64,000 nt of DNA from Methanoregula boonei 6A8 (lineage in GTDB: Archaea > Halobacteriota > Methanomicrobia > Methanomicrobiales > Methanospirillaceae). The stretch is from assembly GCF_000017625.1 (NCBI RefSeq), contig NC_009712.1, forward strand, positions 1,736,001-1,800,000, written 5' to 3'. Under the pieces are notes generated by a model. That model ran no database searches. It had not been told where the DNA came from and saw only the letters and a program-made list of their open reading frames with translations. Both the position numbers and the translations under genes were made by a program. Below, in pieces: positions 35,311-43,097 of this stretch (position 1 is its first letter; every line of letters begins with the position of its first letter).

Positions 35311-36333
35311 ATGGCAGAAAAGAGTTATCTCGATTTGAAAAGCGAGGTCTGGGATGAGAAGAAATGCTCGGGGTGCGGTGCCTGCGTCGCGGTCTGCCCG
35401 GCCGATGCCCTCTCCTTTGCCGAAGGGGAGATGGTGACAAGCCCGAGGAGTAACGGCTACTGCAAGCAGGCGACCGACAATGTCCCCTGCGGGGCGTGCT
35501 ACGCGGTCTGCCCCCGGACCGGCGAACAGTCCACCGGGACCCTCGGCGCACATCTCGATCTGTTCACGGCAAAATCGACCTTTGCAATCCCGCACCGGCA
35601 GAGCGGCGGCGCGGTGACCGCGATCCTTGCAAATGCCCTCGAACAGGGCCTGATCGATGCCGTTGTCACGGTGACCGAAGATCCCTGGACGCTCAAACCG
35701 TCATCAGCGGTCATCACAAAGTCCGAAGTTCTCATCCGCGAAGCCGGCAGCCGGTACGGCTGGTGGGTACCGCTCCTTGCCGCGCTTAAAGAAGCATGCA
35801 TTACCCGGAAGTACACGAAGGTTGCCGTGATCGGGGTTCCCTGCGCAGTACAGGCAGCGGCCCGGATCCGGTCGAGCGACAACGATCTCCTCCGCCCGTA
35901 CGCAAAAGGGATCCGGCTCGTTGTCGGTCTCTTCTGCACGGAGACTTTCGATTACGCGGGGCTCGTGCACGGCAAGCTCGAAAAGAAATACCATCTTGCC
36001 CCCCACGAGATAAAAAAACTGGACGTAAAGGGCAAGCTCGATATCCTCAAACAGGACGATTCCCATCTCTCCATCCCGCTTGCGGATCTTGAAGAGACCA
36101 TCCGGCCGGGCTGCCGGATCTGCACGGACTTCTCCTCGCTCTCTGCCGATCTTTCGGCAGGGTCGGTAGGGAGCCCGGCGGGATACACAACGCTTGTGGT
36201 CCGCACCGATACCGGCAGAGGCTTTGTGGAGAGCGCTCTCCGGAACGGGAAACTGGAGAAAGGACCCGGGGTCGATACCGCTGCGATCGAGAAGCTTGCG
36301 GCGACAAAGATCCGGAAGAACGCAAAAAAATAA
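35311..36333 (+). CDS. FrhB-like F420-interacting Fe-S flavoprotein of glutamate synthase
   Basis: A 340-residue member of the coenzyme F420 hydrogenase/dehydrogenase beta family. A [4Fe-4S] motif CSGCGACVAVCP (19-30) is followed by a CGACYAVCP segment, then the FrhB N domain (HRQSGGAVTAILANALEQG) and C domain (IGVPCAVQAAARIR, LFCTETFDY, GCRICTDFSSLSADLSAGSVG). Such proteins move electrons between F420 and Fe-S clusters. As last gene of the glutamate synthase unit it suggests that reduced F420, rather than NADPH, is the donor (inference). Confidence 0.88.
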   Translation: MAEKSYLDLKSEVWDEKKCSGCGACVAVCPADALSFAEGEMVTSPRSNGYCKQATDNVPCGACYAVCPRTGEQSTGTLGAHLDLFTAKSTFAIPHRQSGGAVTAILANALEQGLIDAVVTVTEDPWTLKPSSAVITKSEVLIREAGSRYGWWVPLLAALKEACITRKYTKVAVIGVPCAVQAAARIRSSDNDLLRPYAKGIRLVVGLFCTETFDYAGLVHGKLEKKYHLAPHEIKKLDVKGKLDILKQDDSHLSIPLADLEETIRPGCRICTDFSSLSADLSAGSVGSPAGYTTLVVRTDTGRGFVESALRNGKLEKGPGVDTAAIEKLAATKIRKNAKK

Positions 36334-36348
36334 TTTTTTTCTTTTTTT
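36334..36348 (+). terminator. T-rich terminator after the glutamate synthase unit
   Basis: Directly after the TAA stop lie seven T, a C and seven more T (from 36334), a strong archaeal oligo-T termination signal. The next 250 bases carry no gene. Confidence 0.6.
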
Positions 36349-36597
36349 ACCCGTGTACCCTGCGTGGCTGGTCCCTTTGCAGCGGAAATGCATAATCCCC
36401 GGGACATGAAATTCCCCCGCCTGCCACAACAGATGCACAGTCAACTGCCGGGGATACTCTACGGTAAATACAAGGACATTATCCCCGTAACCGGCTCCTG
36501 CAAAGGCCCCTTTGCACCAGGTGAGCCAAAACTGACCGTAAGTGGGGTTAATTTTCAAAAGCGTTATCCCTGAAAGGATCCAATATAGCGAGGGATT

Positions 36598-37206
36598 ATG
36601 AACATACTATCTCTGTTCGCTGCATTCATACCGTGGATCGCTTTTGCCCTTGTTGCTGAAGCACCCCTGGGCAATCCCGGCCTCAGCCTGATTCTTGCGT
36701 TTGTGATCGCTATCGCACTCACCCTCCTGACCAGTTACCACCAGATCCTCAAAGGGTATATCCTTGCCATAGTGTCGCTTGCATTCTTTGCCGTATTCTT
36801 TGTCCTCATTATCGGACTCAAGTACTATTATCTTGCAAATTACATCGCAGTGCTGTCAATGCTGCTCCTGACGATTGTCTGCTGGGCCACCATCCTGTTC
36901 CGGTTTCCCTTCACCCTCCAGTATTCGCGGGAAGGAGTGGAACCCGAGCGGGCCAAGAGCGCCCCCTTCCTGCGGGTCAATTATATTATCACCGCCGTCT
37001 GGGCAATCGCGTTTACCCTGGGTTTTGCAATAGACGCTTTCCTGCTGGTGTACCCATCACCGGGCTTACTCTTCTGGGACAACCTGAAATGGGTTTTCAT
37101 GGTAATCGCGATCATCTTTACCGTATGGTACCCCGCCCGTGTACACAAACAGCGGGCACTGGAAGCACTGACAAAGTACCGTCCGGATATCCTGAAAAAA
37201 GCCTGA
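36598..37206 (+). CDS. multi-spanning membrane protein of unknown family
   Basis: A 202-residue hydrophobic protein with about six membrane helices: ~4-22, 27-46, 52-73, 80-102, 128-150 and 160-180. A short charged loop (REGVEPERAKSAP) lies between helices four and five. The C-terminus is basic and cytoplasmic-looking (PARVHKQRALEALTKYR). I do not recognise the family. It stands alone between the glutamate synthase unit and the orphan PII gene. Confidence 0.65.
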   Translation: MNILSLFAAFIPWIAFALVAEAPLGNPGLSLILAFVIAIALTLLTSYHQILKGYILAIVSLAFFAVFFVLIIGLKYYYLANYIAVLSMLLLTIVCWATILFRFPFTLQYSREGVEPERAKSAPFLRVNYIITAVWAIAFTLGFAIDAFLLVYPSPGLLFWDNLKWVFMVIAIIFTVWYPARVHKQRALEALTKYRPDILKKA

Positions 37207-37403
37207 TATCCCCTTATCACATTTTTACAGGGACGGGTCTGTTCACAAAATTCGGAAAAGGCACCCGGACCCTGCCTTTGAGATTTTTTGTCCCTTGTAC
37301 ATTCCCGAATTCTTTTAAGGGATGCCTTCCTCATTCTATGTTACCGGAAAAATCCGGGCACAGGCGCTAAATATGCCCGTCCCTCTCCCGGCAGGTGAAT
37401 ACC

Positions 37404-37742
37404 ATGAAGATGATCAAGGCAATGATACGGCCCGAGAAGTTCGAAGATGTCAAAGCCGCCCTGGACACGGCAGGATTCGGGGCGATGACAATCTTCGATG
37501 TGGAAGGCCGCGGGGTCCAGCGGGGGATCAAGCAGCAGTACCGGGGCGCCGAGTATGTTGTCGACCTGATCCCCAAGCGCGAACTGGAGATCGTTGTCCC
37601 GGACGAGTCAGCAGAGACCGTAATCGAGACTATCAGGAAAGCCGCATACACCGGGAAGGTCGGCGATGGCCAGATCTTCGTTCTGCCGGTCGAGGACTCG
37701 ATCCGGGTCCGGACGGGCGAGCGGGGATCCAAGGGGATCTGA
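37404..37742 (+). CDS. orphan PII-family nitrogen regulator
   Basis: A 112-residue PII protein (MKMIKAMIRPEKFEDVKAAL start, T-loop QRGIKQQYRGAEYVVD with Tyr46 and Tyr51, GKVGDGQIFVLPVEDSIRVR near the end). It differs from the GlnK at 27070 in the T-loop and in a longer RTGERGSKGI tail. It has no amt or nif neighbour, so its target is unknown. ATG 37404 has an AGGTGA site seven bases upstream and a TATA-like CTAAATATGC at 37367-37376. Confidence 0.9.
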   Translation: MKMIKAMIRPEKFEDVKAALDTAGFGAMTIFDVEGRGVQRGIKQQYRGAEYVVDLIPKRELEIVVPDESAETVIETIRKAAYTGKVGDGQIFVLPVEDSIRVRTGERGSKGI

Positions 37743-38731
37743 AACTGTTTACAGATCCATACGTTCTTTTTTACTCTTCTCCCGGGTCTGGCCCGGCAAC
37801 GTGCTTTCACGCAATTTTGGACCGGCGGTTCTTTTACCGGCGATGAACCATTTCCCCTCCCGTTTAATTTTCCCGATGATCTGCCCTTAAAACAGCCTCT
37901 TCTTTTCCTGTTCACTCTACGGGCAGCCAGCCGGGAAAAAGTGCAGGTAAAATAAGCCCTATACGGGCCCGGATTCCCGATCCGGTGGTCCCGTTTTCCG
38001 GTTCCACAGGAAATGGTGTCCACGCCTATGAAAAATTCTTTTTTATTTGGGTATTTTTGGAAAAAAACGAGTTTGCGGGGAGTTCAAACCTGCAATATAG
38101 CGGCTTTTTTTCGGCCCCGGTTTTCCGGATGTGCCGGAATAGGGGGCAAGTGTAAAAAAGGGTGATATTGCAGAGATTTCAACCCGGAAAAAAGATCGCA
38201 ATATCCGCGTTTTTCCGGCCTTTTTAGGTACCGGATGGGTAAAAGCATGGGTCAAAATTGACCGAGATTTTAGGGCCCGTAGTGGCCATTCTTTGACATC
38301 GAAATCAGGCGCATTTCGGCAAACAGGGCTAGTATATGGTCCCTTTTCCACGCGAACCAAAACGGAGGGCAATACGGAGTTTTCCGGGAGTGATCGGGAT
38401 CCAAAATCCGGAAAAGAAGCCCGATTCGGGCTTATTCTCCCGCTTCCGGTCTAACCCCTGTTTTCAAGGTACCCCGGAAAGCGAAAAGGTGTTTCTCTCT
38501 CATATTGAGGTGGTTCTATCAGTCCGTTTTCGGTGTATTTCTGGGAGAGTCCCCAAATTTTCTTCGGAGGTTTATTCCCAAACTTTCTTTATTGCACCAG
38601 ATCCCGTGGGCGCAATTGCGCTTTCAAAGATATCAGCCATGCTGAATTTTGATCTTTCAAAGAAAAATAACGAATCACCTGATACCGTTGGGCAAAAGTG
38701 TCAGGGTTCTAAAATAACAGCCGGCATAAAA
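37743..38731. other. 989-base non-coding stretch with dispersed repeats
   Basis: I see no convincing gene. It contains repeat element copy A (37968-38164), a related GCAATAT...TTTTTCCGGCC piece near 38196-38225, and an 18-base segment (38348-38365) whose reverse complement recurs at 62617-62634 with one mismatch. A 161-codon plus-strand frame at 38336 runs through the repeat and into the antisense of the TMEM175 gene, so I do not call it. Confidence 0.5.
37968..38164 (+). repeat. dispersed 197-bp repeat, copy A
   Basis: It matches copy B at 49959-50154 over its full length, best in the first ~57 and last ~75 bases, with a diverged A/T-rich middle. It holds two potential hairpins: one with arms TTTCCGG/CAGGAAA (one mismatch) near 37996 and a perfect TTCCGG-ATGTG-CCGGAA at 38123-38139. 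No protein is encoded by both copies. Confidence 0.75.
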
Positions 38732-39394
38732 TTAATCGACCTCAGCGGAAACCAGCAGATCATTCCGGTAAAACCATTTGTTTACCAGCCATATGAGGAT
38801 CCCAATAAAAATCCACGATAATTCGGCAATATAGGTGTTAAATACTGCAATTCCTATCGAAATGAGAAATACTCCTGACCCGCCCAGCAGGCGTATGAGC
38901 CGGTAATGCACATATCCGTCAGTGATATCAGAGTCCGAAAGTCTGCGATGTTTTGTTGCATACCACCAGAGAGCAGCAAGAACAACACCGGCACATGCCT
39001 GGGTCATCGCATAAAATATCACAGCAACCGGAGTCTCGGGATACTCGATAATAAGCGAGGTGTGGAACGGGATGAGGGTAATAAAAAAAAGGAATGAAAA
39101 GTTCAGTACGCTAACGGTCCGGTCCAGTTTTCTTATATGCTGGAAAATGTGGTGATGGGCCATCCACCATTCGCTGATAATGACAAAACTAATGGCATAG
39201 ATCAAAAACGTCGGCCATTCACTGATGAGATGTACCGGGAGTTCCGCGGCGATATTACCTTTTGTAACAACAGGAACGGTAAGCGAGAGGACCATCAGGG
39301 TTATTGCAAATGCGAATATACAGTCCGTGAGATTAATCAGGCGTTCGAGGTTCTTGAAAAACTGGTATGTTGAATGGGATTTTTCCGGTGGCAT
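38732..39394 (-). CDS. TMEM175-type (DUF1211) membrane protein, potential potassium channel
   Basis: A 220-residue protein with six membrane helices. The first helix LERLINLTDCIFAFAITLMVLSL has the acidic residue and small-residue pattern of the TMEM175/DUF1211 family; prokaryotic members form tetrameric potassium channels. The canonical FSD motif is replaced by LTD here. ATG 39394 is chosen for an AGGT site near it; a longer frame starts at 39445. It follows the receiver gene by 25 bases. Confidence 0.82.
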   Translation of the reverse strand: MPPEKSHSTYQFFKNLERLINLTDCIFAFAITLMVLSLTVPVVTKGNIAAELPVHLISEWPTFLIYAISFVIISEWWMAHHHIFQHIRKLDRTVSVLNFSFLFFITLIPFHTSLIIEYPETPVAVIFYAMTQACAGVVLAALWWYATKHRRLSDSDITDGYVHYRLIRLLGGSGVFLISIGIAVFNTYIAELSWIFIGILIWLVNKWFYRNDLLVSAEVD

Positions 39395-39419
39395 AATTAC
39401 CTGATCTCCGGTTCTCTCA

Positions 39420-39914
39420 TTAAATCTCGCTTCTGACAGGTTCACGGTCGATATCTTTTCGGTTCCTTTCGTAATTGTCTTCCTGCCTTACCTGGTGCGT
39501 GTCTGGATCGAGGCATTCGGATCGCTTCGAATCCTTATCATACAGAACTGCCCAGTATACGGTCCTGATAAGGGTGCGGATCGTATTTTTTTCTGCCGAA
39601 TTTTTACCGACAACGCTGAAAGCACCACGCCGGTATGCCGCTTCTTTGATGCTGTCATCGTCATTATAGGAGGTAAAAAGAATAAATGGGGTCATGTTGC
39701 CACGGGAACGCAATTCCTGTAAAAACTGGATCCCATTCATTCCTGGCATCTGGTAGTCGGCGATGATGCATTCATACGAGTGGGAACTCATCTTTTTATT
39801 TGCCTCATATACCGATGATGCAGTATCGATCTCTATCTCCCCGGTCCGTTCGAAAAATAAGGTGCAGATTTCAAGCAGGCCGGGGTCATCGTCCACGTAC
39901 AGTATTGGTATCAT
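39420..39914 (-). CDS. stand-alone response regulator receiver protein
   Basis: A 164-residue protein with one CheY-like receiver. YVDDD gives the acidic pocket (Asp8-10), IIADYQMPGMNG holds the phosphoacceptor Asp near 53, FILFTS the conserved Thr near 80, and VVGKNS the Lys near 103. The C-terminal ~45 residues are charged and not a known output domain. It overlaps the upstream receiver gene as ATGA. A histidine kinase is not encoded nearby. Confidence 0.88.
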   Translation of the reverse strand: MIPILYVDDDPGLLEICTLFFERTGEIEIDTASSVYEANKKMSSHSYECIIADYQMPGMNGIQFLQELRSRGNMTPFILFTSYNDDDSIKEAAYRRGAFSVVGKNSAEKNTIRTLIRTVYWAVLYDKDSKRSECLDPDTHQVRQEDNYERNRKDIDREPVRSEI

Positions 39915-40438
39915 GGGTGATACTCCCGTGACTTGTAGAATTCCCGGGCCTCATGACATGACCCGGGACACTTCAAAACAACGTGGATCAGCCTTTTAAG
40001 TTCCTCAATCCCGGAAAGCGTGTGATTTCGCACCCACTGCATCTGCCCGGATTGCCGTGCCTCTTCCTCAGCAACTGAGGGTGAAAGGGCAAAAAAAATA
40101 AACGGCGTCGATATCCCAAATTCCCTTTTGAGCTGGAACAGAACAGTGCCGGTTGTTTCCCCCATTTGGTGGTAATCGATCACCACGACATCTATCCGGC
40201 AGATCCCGATTTTCTGGACCGCGTCTGCAATGGACTGTGCAGACTCCACAACTATCCCTCCCCCGCTCTCAAGGTACCATTTGACCACATCAAGCAGAAA
40301 CGGGCGGTCCTCCACGTACAGGACGGAAATTTTTGCCCCGGGTTTTTTGGGGGCTTTTTCCGTTACCTCGCTCCCGGAGGAAGGTATGCATATACTGGGG
40401 CTTATCCCGACAGCCGGTCCATCGCGCACTTGTCCCAT
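39911..40438 (-). CDS. degenerate receiver-domain protein
   Basis: A 175-residue protein. After a ~35-residue disordered start it has a receiver fold: SVLYVEDRPF with the acidic pair, VVVIDYHQM with a candidate phosphoacceptor Asp, and STPFIFFALSP. The conserved Thr after strand four is Ala here and the lysine after strand five is replaced (WVRNHT), so phosphorylation switching is doubtful. Start 40438 overlaps nothing and lies 19 bases after the COG1361 gene stop. Confidence 0.75.
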   Translation of the reverse strand: MGQVRDGPAVGISPSICIPSSGSEVTEKAPKKPGAKISVLYVEDRPFLLDVVKWYLESGGGIVVESAQSIADAVQKIGICRIDVVVIDYHQMGETTGTVLFQLKREFGISTPFIFFALSPSVAEEEARQSGQMQWVRNHTLSGIEELKRLIHVVLKCPGSCHEAREFYKSREYHP

Positions 40439-40457
40439 GATGACTGCCCTTTTTACT

Positions 40458-41771
40458 TTACCTGTTTTTCCGCCTCGTATGGATGACACCATAGATGATA
40501 CCGATGAGAACTGCGATAATCAGGGAGACATACACTGGATTGGAGATGATACCCTGGATACCGGTAAGGTTTTCCACGCTGATGGAAACCTTCACGGGGT
40601 CGGACACATAGGTATCTCCGAGCGCACTGTTGTACCGGATCTCGGAATCAAGGCCGTACTGCTTGAGTGTGGCAGCCTGTGCAACGCTGATCTCGTAAGA
40701 AGCAACCGCGGTCTGTCCCGGGGCAAGTTCGCCGATATATGCAACAGCAGATGAGCTGGAAAAGGGAGCGACCACGCTTACCCGTGCCTCGGCATTGTAG
40801 ATCGTACTATCCCCGGTGTTTTCGTATTCGACCTGGATCGTGTTCGTGCTGCCCGGGCTCATGATGACCTGGGGTGAGAGGATGACAAATGTCACCCTGT
40901 TTCCGACTGGTACTCCCGCGGTCTTGGTCTGAGAGGAGATAAAGTCGCCTTCATCGTTCTGGTAGAGTACGGTCACATCCACCGGGTAAGTCTTGTTTTC
41001 AGCATCCTTTGCAACCGAGACCTTGTACTGGCACGAGACCGTGCTTCCTGCCGGGAAATCTCCGATGTACACGCTGGAGTCCACAGGGCTTACCGGGCTG
41101 TCGTCGTGTTGTGTGATCTGGACCGTTGCCTTTGTGCCGTCAAGCGACCCGGTATTTGCAATCGTTAAGTTCACGTACCCGCTGGAACCTGCCACCAGGT
41201 TCTCGGACGTTGCCGATACGATCTCCGGGATCACCTCAGATTTAATGACCAGCGGCACAGTGAGCGTCATGTTCACCGGTACGTAATAATACCGGAACGA
41301 TCCCATGTTATCAAGCTGGTCAACGGACGAGAACTGCGTGAAATTGATGGTGAGCGGAAGCGTGTATGTACCGCCCGGGGCGTTCTCGTTGACTTTCGCT
41401 GAGAATACGACGGTCTGCTGTGCCTGGCTGGGGATATCGCCAATCATCTGCGGATCGGTCTTGACGGTGACCGGCGCATTTCCTGCCCCCATCGCAATCG
41501 TTACAAATTTCGCAGTAGTGGGGACATCTGCCCGGTCCACGATATCCGGGGATACTTCATAATTATCGTCGATTTCTGTGTTTTTGATTACTACCGGGAT
41601 CTGGATCTCGCTTCCCGCTGTAAACTGGTCGGTGCCGGCTATGTATGCCGTCAGGTTCGGGCTGCCTCCAAAGAACCGTGTACCGGCCTGCGCCGGTACA
41701 ACCAGAAGGACTGCTGTCATGAGAAGGAGGATGATTGCAATCCGGCTTTTTTGTGGGAATGTTATTTCCAT
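40458..41771 (-). CDS. COG1361 S-layer-like extracellular protein (paralogue 3)
   Basis: A 437-residue exported protein. A signal peptide (~12-29, ending PAQA) leads to GGSPNLTAYIAGTDQFTAG, then three or four Ig-like beta domains of the CARDB/NEW3 type (GYVNLTIANTGS, VYIGDFPAGSTVSC, IQVEYENTGDST), and a C-terminal membrane helix (~409-428) with basic tail RRKNR. It should be anchored with its domains outside. It is one of three paralogues around the RND exporter and may be its external partner (inference). A GGTGAT site precedes the ATG. Confidence 0.82.
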   Translation of the reverse strand: MEITFPQKSRIAIILLLMTAVLLVVPAQAGTRFFGGSPNLTAYIAGTDQFTAGSEIQIPVVIKNTEIDDNYEVSPDIVDRADVPTTAKFVTIAMGAGNAPVTVKTDPQMIGDIPSQAQQTVVFSAKVNENAPGGTYTLPLTINFTQFSSVDQLDNMGSFRYYYVPVNMTLTVPLVIKSEVIPEIVSATSENLVAGSSGYVNLTIANTGSLDGTKATVQITQHDDSPVSPVDSSVYIGDFPAGSTVSCQYKVSVAKDAENKTYPVDVTVLYQNDEGDFISSQTKTAGVPVGNRVTFVILSPQVIMSPGSTNTIQVEYENTGDSTIYNAEARVSVVAPFSSSSAVAYIGELAPGQTAVASYEISVAQAATLKQYGLDSEIRYNSALGDTYVSDPVKVSISVENLTGIQGIISNPVYVSLIIAVLIGIIYGVIHTRRKNR

Positions 41772-41782
41772 GGTAAATCACC

Positions 41783-43075
41783 TCACTGTTTCCTCTTGGC
41801 GCGGATCAGGGCATAACCGGCGATCACTGCAATGATACCAATCCCGGCAATCTCAAGAACCATAACAAACGGGGATGCAGGAGGTTTGGGAGCGACCGTG
41901 ACGTTTGCCGTAAAGATATCAGATACCTTGCTGTTATCGAGGTCGTCGCGGTACCTGATCTCGGTGTTTAAGGTATAGGTGCCGGGTGCGGTGTTTTCGG
42001 CAGCGGAGATGGCGTACCGGGCATTCACGGTCCCTCCGGGAGGAAGATCGCCAAGGTAGGCAAGGGAGTCCGGGCCCGAAAGCGGACCATAGAGTATCAG
42101 CCGTGCCTCGGCATCATGCGCCATGATCGCACCGGTGTTTTTGTACGTGATGTTGACCACGGCATCTGAGCCCGGGGTAATTGCCTCCGGGGGCGAAACC
42201 ACGGCAAAGGTAAGCTTGCCGGCCACCGGGATACCCACGGTATCGATCGCGGAGGTCACGATGTTACCGTCCGAGTTTGTGTAGATCACTTCCACATCGA
42301 CGGGGTAGGTCTGCTGCTGTGCTTCGTTGGAAACGGAGACCTTGTAGAGACAGGTAACGATCCCGTTTTGCGGGAAGTCCCCAACGTAGACGCTGTTATC
42401 GGTCGGGATAATGGCGCTCTCCCCATGCTGCAGGATCTTTACCGTTGCCTTTGTCCCGTCCTGGTAGCCGGTATTTTCGATAGTCAGGTTAACGTAGCCC
42501 TCTGTCCCCACGGCAAGATCCGTGGCCTGTACATCGAGCACGTGGATATGGACCACCGGCTGGATCATGACCGTGAGCGGGATCGTCACGTTCACGGGAG
42601 TATACACGGACTGGACCACATCACTGGTGGGTTGATTTGCGAGGCTGTTGGAGAGATACTCGTACTGCACCGCGAGAGGCAGCGTGTAGGATCCCATATC
42701 TGCATCAGAAGTGATCTTGGCCGGGAAACTTACGGTGGTGACCCCGGGGCTTGGTATATCTCCCAGCGCCAGGGGACCGGAGGTAATGTTGATCGGGGCG
42801 CCCCCGCTGGAGAGTCCGACGGTAACTAATTTTGCCGTGGTGGGGAGATCTGTCTGCGGCAGCGTGCCCTGGTCGGTGAACATCACCGCCTCTGTTCCGC
42901 TGTTCCGGATTTCCACCATGATGGTGGCGTCCTCGCCGGGGAAGAAATCGTTTGTCCCGGCTATGTAGGCAGTCACCCGGGGGGAGCCCCCAAGGTACTT
43001 TTCCTGTCCCAGGACCGGCATCACGCAGAGAACGGCGGTAAGGAGCAGGACCGCACATGTTGTGTAATTTTTCAT
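41783..43075 (-). CDS. COG1361 S-layer-like extracellular protein (paralogue 2)
   Basis: A 430-residue protein with the same plan: signal peptide (~5-23), GGSPRVTAYIAGTNDFFPGE, repeated Ig-like domains with GYVNLTIENTGYQDGTKA and VYVGDFPQNGIVTC, and a C-terminal membrane helix followed by RAKRKQ. It lies 22 bases after the exporter and 11 before paralogue 3, so all are probably one unit. The ATG has a GAGGT site. Confidence 0.82.
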   Translation of the reverse strand: MKNYTTCAVLLLTAVLCVMPVLGQEKYLGGSPRVTAYIAGTNDFFPGEDATIMVEIRNSGTEAVMFTDQGTLPQTDLPTTAKLVTVGLSSGGAPINITSGPLALGDIPSPGVTTVSFPAKITSDADMGSYTLPLAVQYEYLSNSLANQPTSDVVQSVYTPVNVTIPLTVMIQPVVHIHVLDVQATDLAVGTEGYVNLTIENTGYQDGTKATVKILQHGESAIIPTDNSVYVGDFPQNGIVTCLYKVSVSNEAQQQTYPVDVEVIYTNSDGNIVTSAIDTVGIPVAGKLTFAVVSPPEAITPGSDAVVNITYKNTGAIMAHDAEARLILYGPLSGPDSLAYLGDLPPGGTVNARYAISAAENTAPGTYTLNTEIRYRDDLDNSKVSDIFTANVTVAPKPPASPFVMVLEIAGIGIIAVIAGYALIRAKRKQ

Positions 43076-43097
43076 GTCATTTACCTCTGTAATTTTT

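Noticed and set aside
37404-37742. The orphan PII protein as NifI
   Set aside because: No nif genes are adjacent and the T-loop keeps the GlnK-like tyrosines.
38336-38821. A 161-codon plus-strand frame sharing FPREPKR with a minus-strand frame at 62443-62646
   Set aside because: The shared peptide comes from the dispersed DNA repeat, not from a protein family, and the frame runs antisense into the TMEM175 gene.
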